Source: JBEDUK01 sp040414485 (GTDB taxonomy: Bacteria > Actinomycetota > UBA4738). From it: 31,528 bases of DNA. Positions within the stretch are counted from its first letter, which is position 1. Each line of letters opens with the position of its first letter. A model generated the notes under the pieces. That model was not told the origin of the DNA and ran no database searches. It saw only the letters and a program-made list of their open reading frames with translations. This document shows positions 30,210 to 31,528 of the stretch, one piece after another. The DNA is taken from NCBI GenBank assembly GCA_040414485.1, contig JBEDUK010000107.1, forward strand, positions 1 through 31,528, written 5' to 3'. A program made the translations under genes and the position numbers.

Positions 30210-31363
30210 GGCTCGCGCGGCGGGTGGAAACGCTGCCGCCGTACCTGTTCGCCGAACTGGACCGCCGGGTGGCGGCCAAGCGGGCGGAGGGCGCGGACGT
30301 GATCTCTCTCGGGGTGGGCGACCCGGACCTTCCCACGCCGCCGCACGTGATCGAGGCCATGGAGAAGGCGGCGGAGAACCCGGAGAACCACCGCTACCCC
30401 TCGTACTACGGGCTCGCTGCGTTCCGGCAGGCGGTGGCCGAGTTCTACGAACGGCGGTTCGGCGTGGACCTCGATCCAGATACAGAGGTTCAGCCGCTCA
30501 TCGGCTCGAAGGAGGGGCTGGCGCACATCGCCCTGGCCTTCGTCGATCCGGGCGACGAGACGCTCGTGCCCGACCCGGGCTACCCCGTGTACGACATCGC
30601 GACCCGCCTGGCCGGCGGCACGACGTCCTTCTTCCCCCTCACCGCCGAGCGGGCGTTCCTTCCCGACTTCGACGAGATCACGCCGAACGAGCGGACCACG
30701 ATGCTCTGGCTGAACTACCCGACGAACCCGACGGCGGCCGTCGCGGACGTGGCGTTCTTCGAGCGCGCCGCGGCGTTCGCGACGAAGCACGACCTCCTGC
30801 TCGCCCACGACGCCGCGTACAGCGAGATCACCTTCGACGGCTACGTCGCGCCATCCGTCCTGCAGGCGCCAGGTGCGAAGGACGCGGCGGTCGAGTTCGG
30901 CTCGCTGTCGAAGACATACAACATGACGGGCTGGCGGATCGGCTACGCGGTCGGGAACGCGCGGGCGATCGAGGCGCTCGCGACCGTGAAGACGAACCTC
31001 GACTCGGGCATCTTCAACGCGGTGCAGGAAGCCGGGATCGCCGCGCTCACCGGACCGCAGGACCACGTCGAGCACATGCGCCGGACGTATCGCGCGCGCC
31101 GCGACATGGTCGTCGACGGCCTTCGCGCCAGCGGGATCGACGTGAAGCCTCCGCTGGGTTCGATCTACGTCTGGGTGCCCACGCCCGCCGGACGGACATC
31201 GGTCGAATTCGCCGCCGAACTGCTCGACCGAGCCGCTGTGGTCGTCGCGCCTGGGACCGGCTACGGGCCACACGGCGAGGGCTACATCCGGATCTCGCTG
31301 ACCGTGGCCGATGAACGGCTTCGCGAGGCGATGGACCGAATCGCCGAACGGGTTCGCGCGTGA
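30206..31363 (+). CDS. dapL: LL-diaminopimelate aminotransferase (DapL type)
   Basis: 385 residues. It is a class I/II PLP aminotransferase with the Schiff-base lysine Lys236 in SLSKTYNMTGWRIGY. GSKEGLAHI, DPGYPVY and NYPTNPT match the DapL group. DapL converts tetrahydrodipicolinate directly to LL-diaminopimelate, bypassing DapC, DapD and DapE. Its coupling to dapF (ATGA overlap), the next enzyme in the pathway, supports this assignment over aspartate or other aminotransferase. It overlaps the next gene by four bases (GTGA). Confidence 0.92.
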   Translation: MRLARRVETLPPYLFAELDRRVAAKRAEGADVISLGVGDPDLPTPPHVIEAMEKAAENPENHRYPSYYGLAAFRQAVAEFYERRFGVDLDPDTEVQPLIGSKEGLAHIALAFVDPGDETLVPDPGYPVYDIATRLAGGTTSFFPLTAERAFLPDFDEITPNERTTMLWLNYPTNPTAAVADVAFFERAAAFATKHDLLLAHDAAYSEITFDGYVAPSVLQAPGAKDAAVEFGSLSKTYNMTGWRIGYAVGNARAIEALATVKTNLDSGIFNAVQEAGIAALTGPQDHVEHMRRTYRARRDMVVDGLRASGIDVKPPLGSIYVWVPTPAGRTSVEFAAELLDRAAVVVAPGTGYGPHGEGYIRISLTVADERLREAMDRIAERVRA

Positions 31364-31528
31364 GCGACGACGGCCGGCGTCAGGCCAAGGGCGCTGCGGG
31401 AGACCAGCGGCGCAGGGAGCGGTACGGATCGGAGTCGCCGCTGTCCGCCGGATGGCGGCCGGTCGTGTGGGAGAAGGCGATCCTCGTCGGCCTGGCTCCG
31501 GCCGGGGAGGAGGAGGCGCTCGACGAGC
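31360..31528 (+). CDS. hflX: Probable GTPase HflX (N-terminal fragment, cut by window edge)
   Basis: Only 56 residues are visible, from a GTG that overlaps the dapL stop. A charged N-terminus is followed by VVWEKAILVGLAPAGEEEALDE, resembling the start of the HflX N-terminal domain. HflX rescues stalled ribosomes in characterised bacteria. No GTPase motif lies within the window, so the call rests on this short match and on the frequent miaA-dapF-hflX order. Confidence 0.55.
   Translation, partial: MSDDGRRQAKGAAGDQRRRERYGSESPLSAGWRPVVWEKAILVGLAPAGEEEALDE

Noticed and set aside
1..31528. tRNA or rRNA genes, CRISPR arrays, insertion sequences, prophage or defence islands
   Set aside because: Reading both strands showed no TΨC-like tRNA ends, regularly spaced repeats, transposase motifs or defence-gene domains. 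Weakly conserved RNAs could still be missed by eye.

Overview
The window is a very GC-rich, densely packed chromosomal core region. The likely source is a member of the Chloroflexota, of a Limnocylindria/Ellin6529 type, although some deep high-GC actinobacterial relative is not excluded. Points in favour are the co-occurrence of RNase Y and RNase J with no RNase E in view, lysine/DAP synthesis through a DapL-type aminotransferase, a Gram-positive-type LexA box at recA, and the gene order miaB-miaA-dapF-(dapL)-hflX. No mobile element, CRISPR array, tRNA or rRNA was found, and I see no sign of recent transfer.

Layout. Positions 1-4996 hold sensory and accessory genes: a multi-PAS protein running off the left edge, a cold-shock protein, a small RG-tailed protein, a membrane diguanylate cyclase, and an ornithine cyclodeaminase-family protein. 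Positions 5060-12085 read ribF-capA-rpsO-pnp-M16 peptidase-dapB, the conserved ribF/rpsO/pnp block with capA inserted. Positions 12082-13848, on the minus strand, hold a HisN-like phosphatase, an EthD-family protein and a PduO-type cobalamin adenosyltransferase. Positions 13941-20651 read dapA-rnj-ftsK-rodZ-like-pgsA. Positions 20648-24395 read cinA-thpR-recA-recX. Positions 24725-26902 hold rny and a small membrane protein. From 26954 to the right edge runs a tightly overlapping operon, miaB-miaA-dapF-dapL-hflX (partial).

Functional themes. RNA turnover is concentrated here: PNPase, RNase J, RNase Y, S15 and a cold-shock RNA chaperone. Four enzymes of the diaminopimelate aminotransferase pathway (DapA, DapB, DapL, DapF) lie in three places. 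FtsK, the RodZ-like protein and PgsA serve division, shape and envelope. RecA, RecX and ThpR serve DNA repair and RNA end chemistry.

I found no clearly new multi-gene system. The most interesting material is regulatory. It includes a 36-bp array of GTATGGC heptamers before the EthD gene, a branched hairpin element between recX and rny, a hairpin cluster between ftsK and rodZ whose wobble pairs favour minus-strand transcription, apparent ATC and ATT start codons for pgsA and hisN, and -10 boxes so close to several starts that the mRNAs should be leaderless or nearly so. Many long reading frames antisense or frame-shifted to real genes are GC-skew shadows and were omitted.
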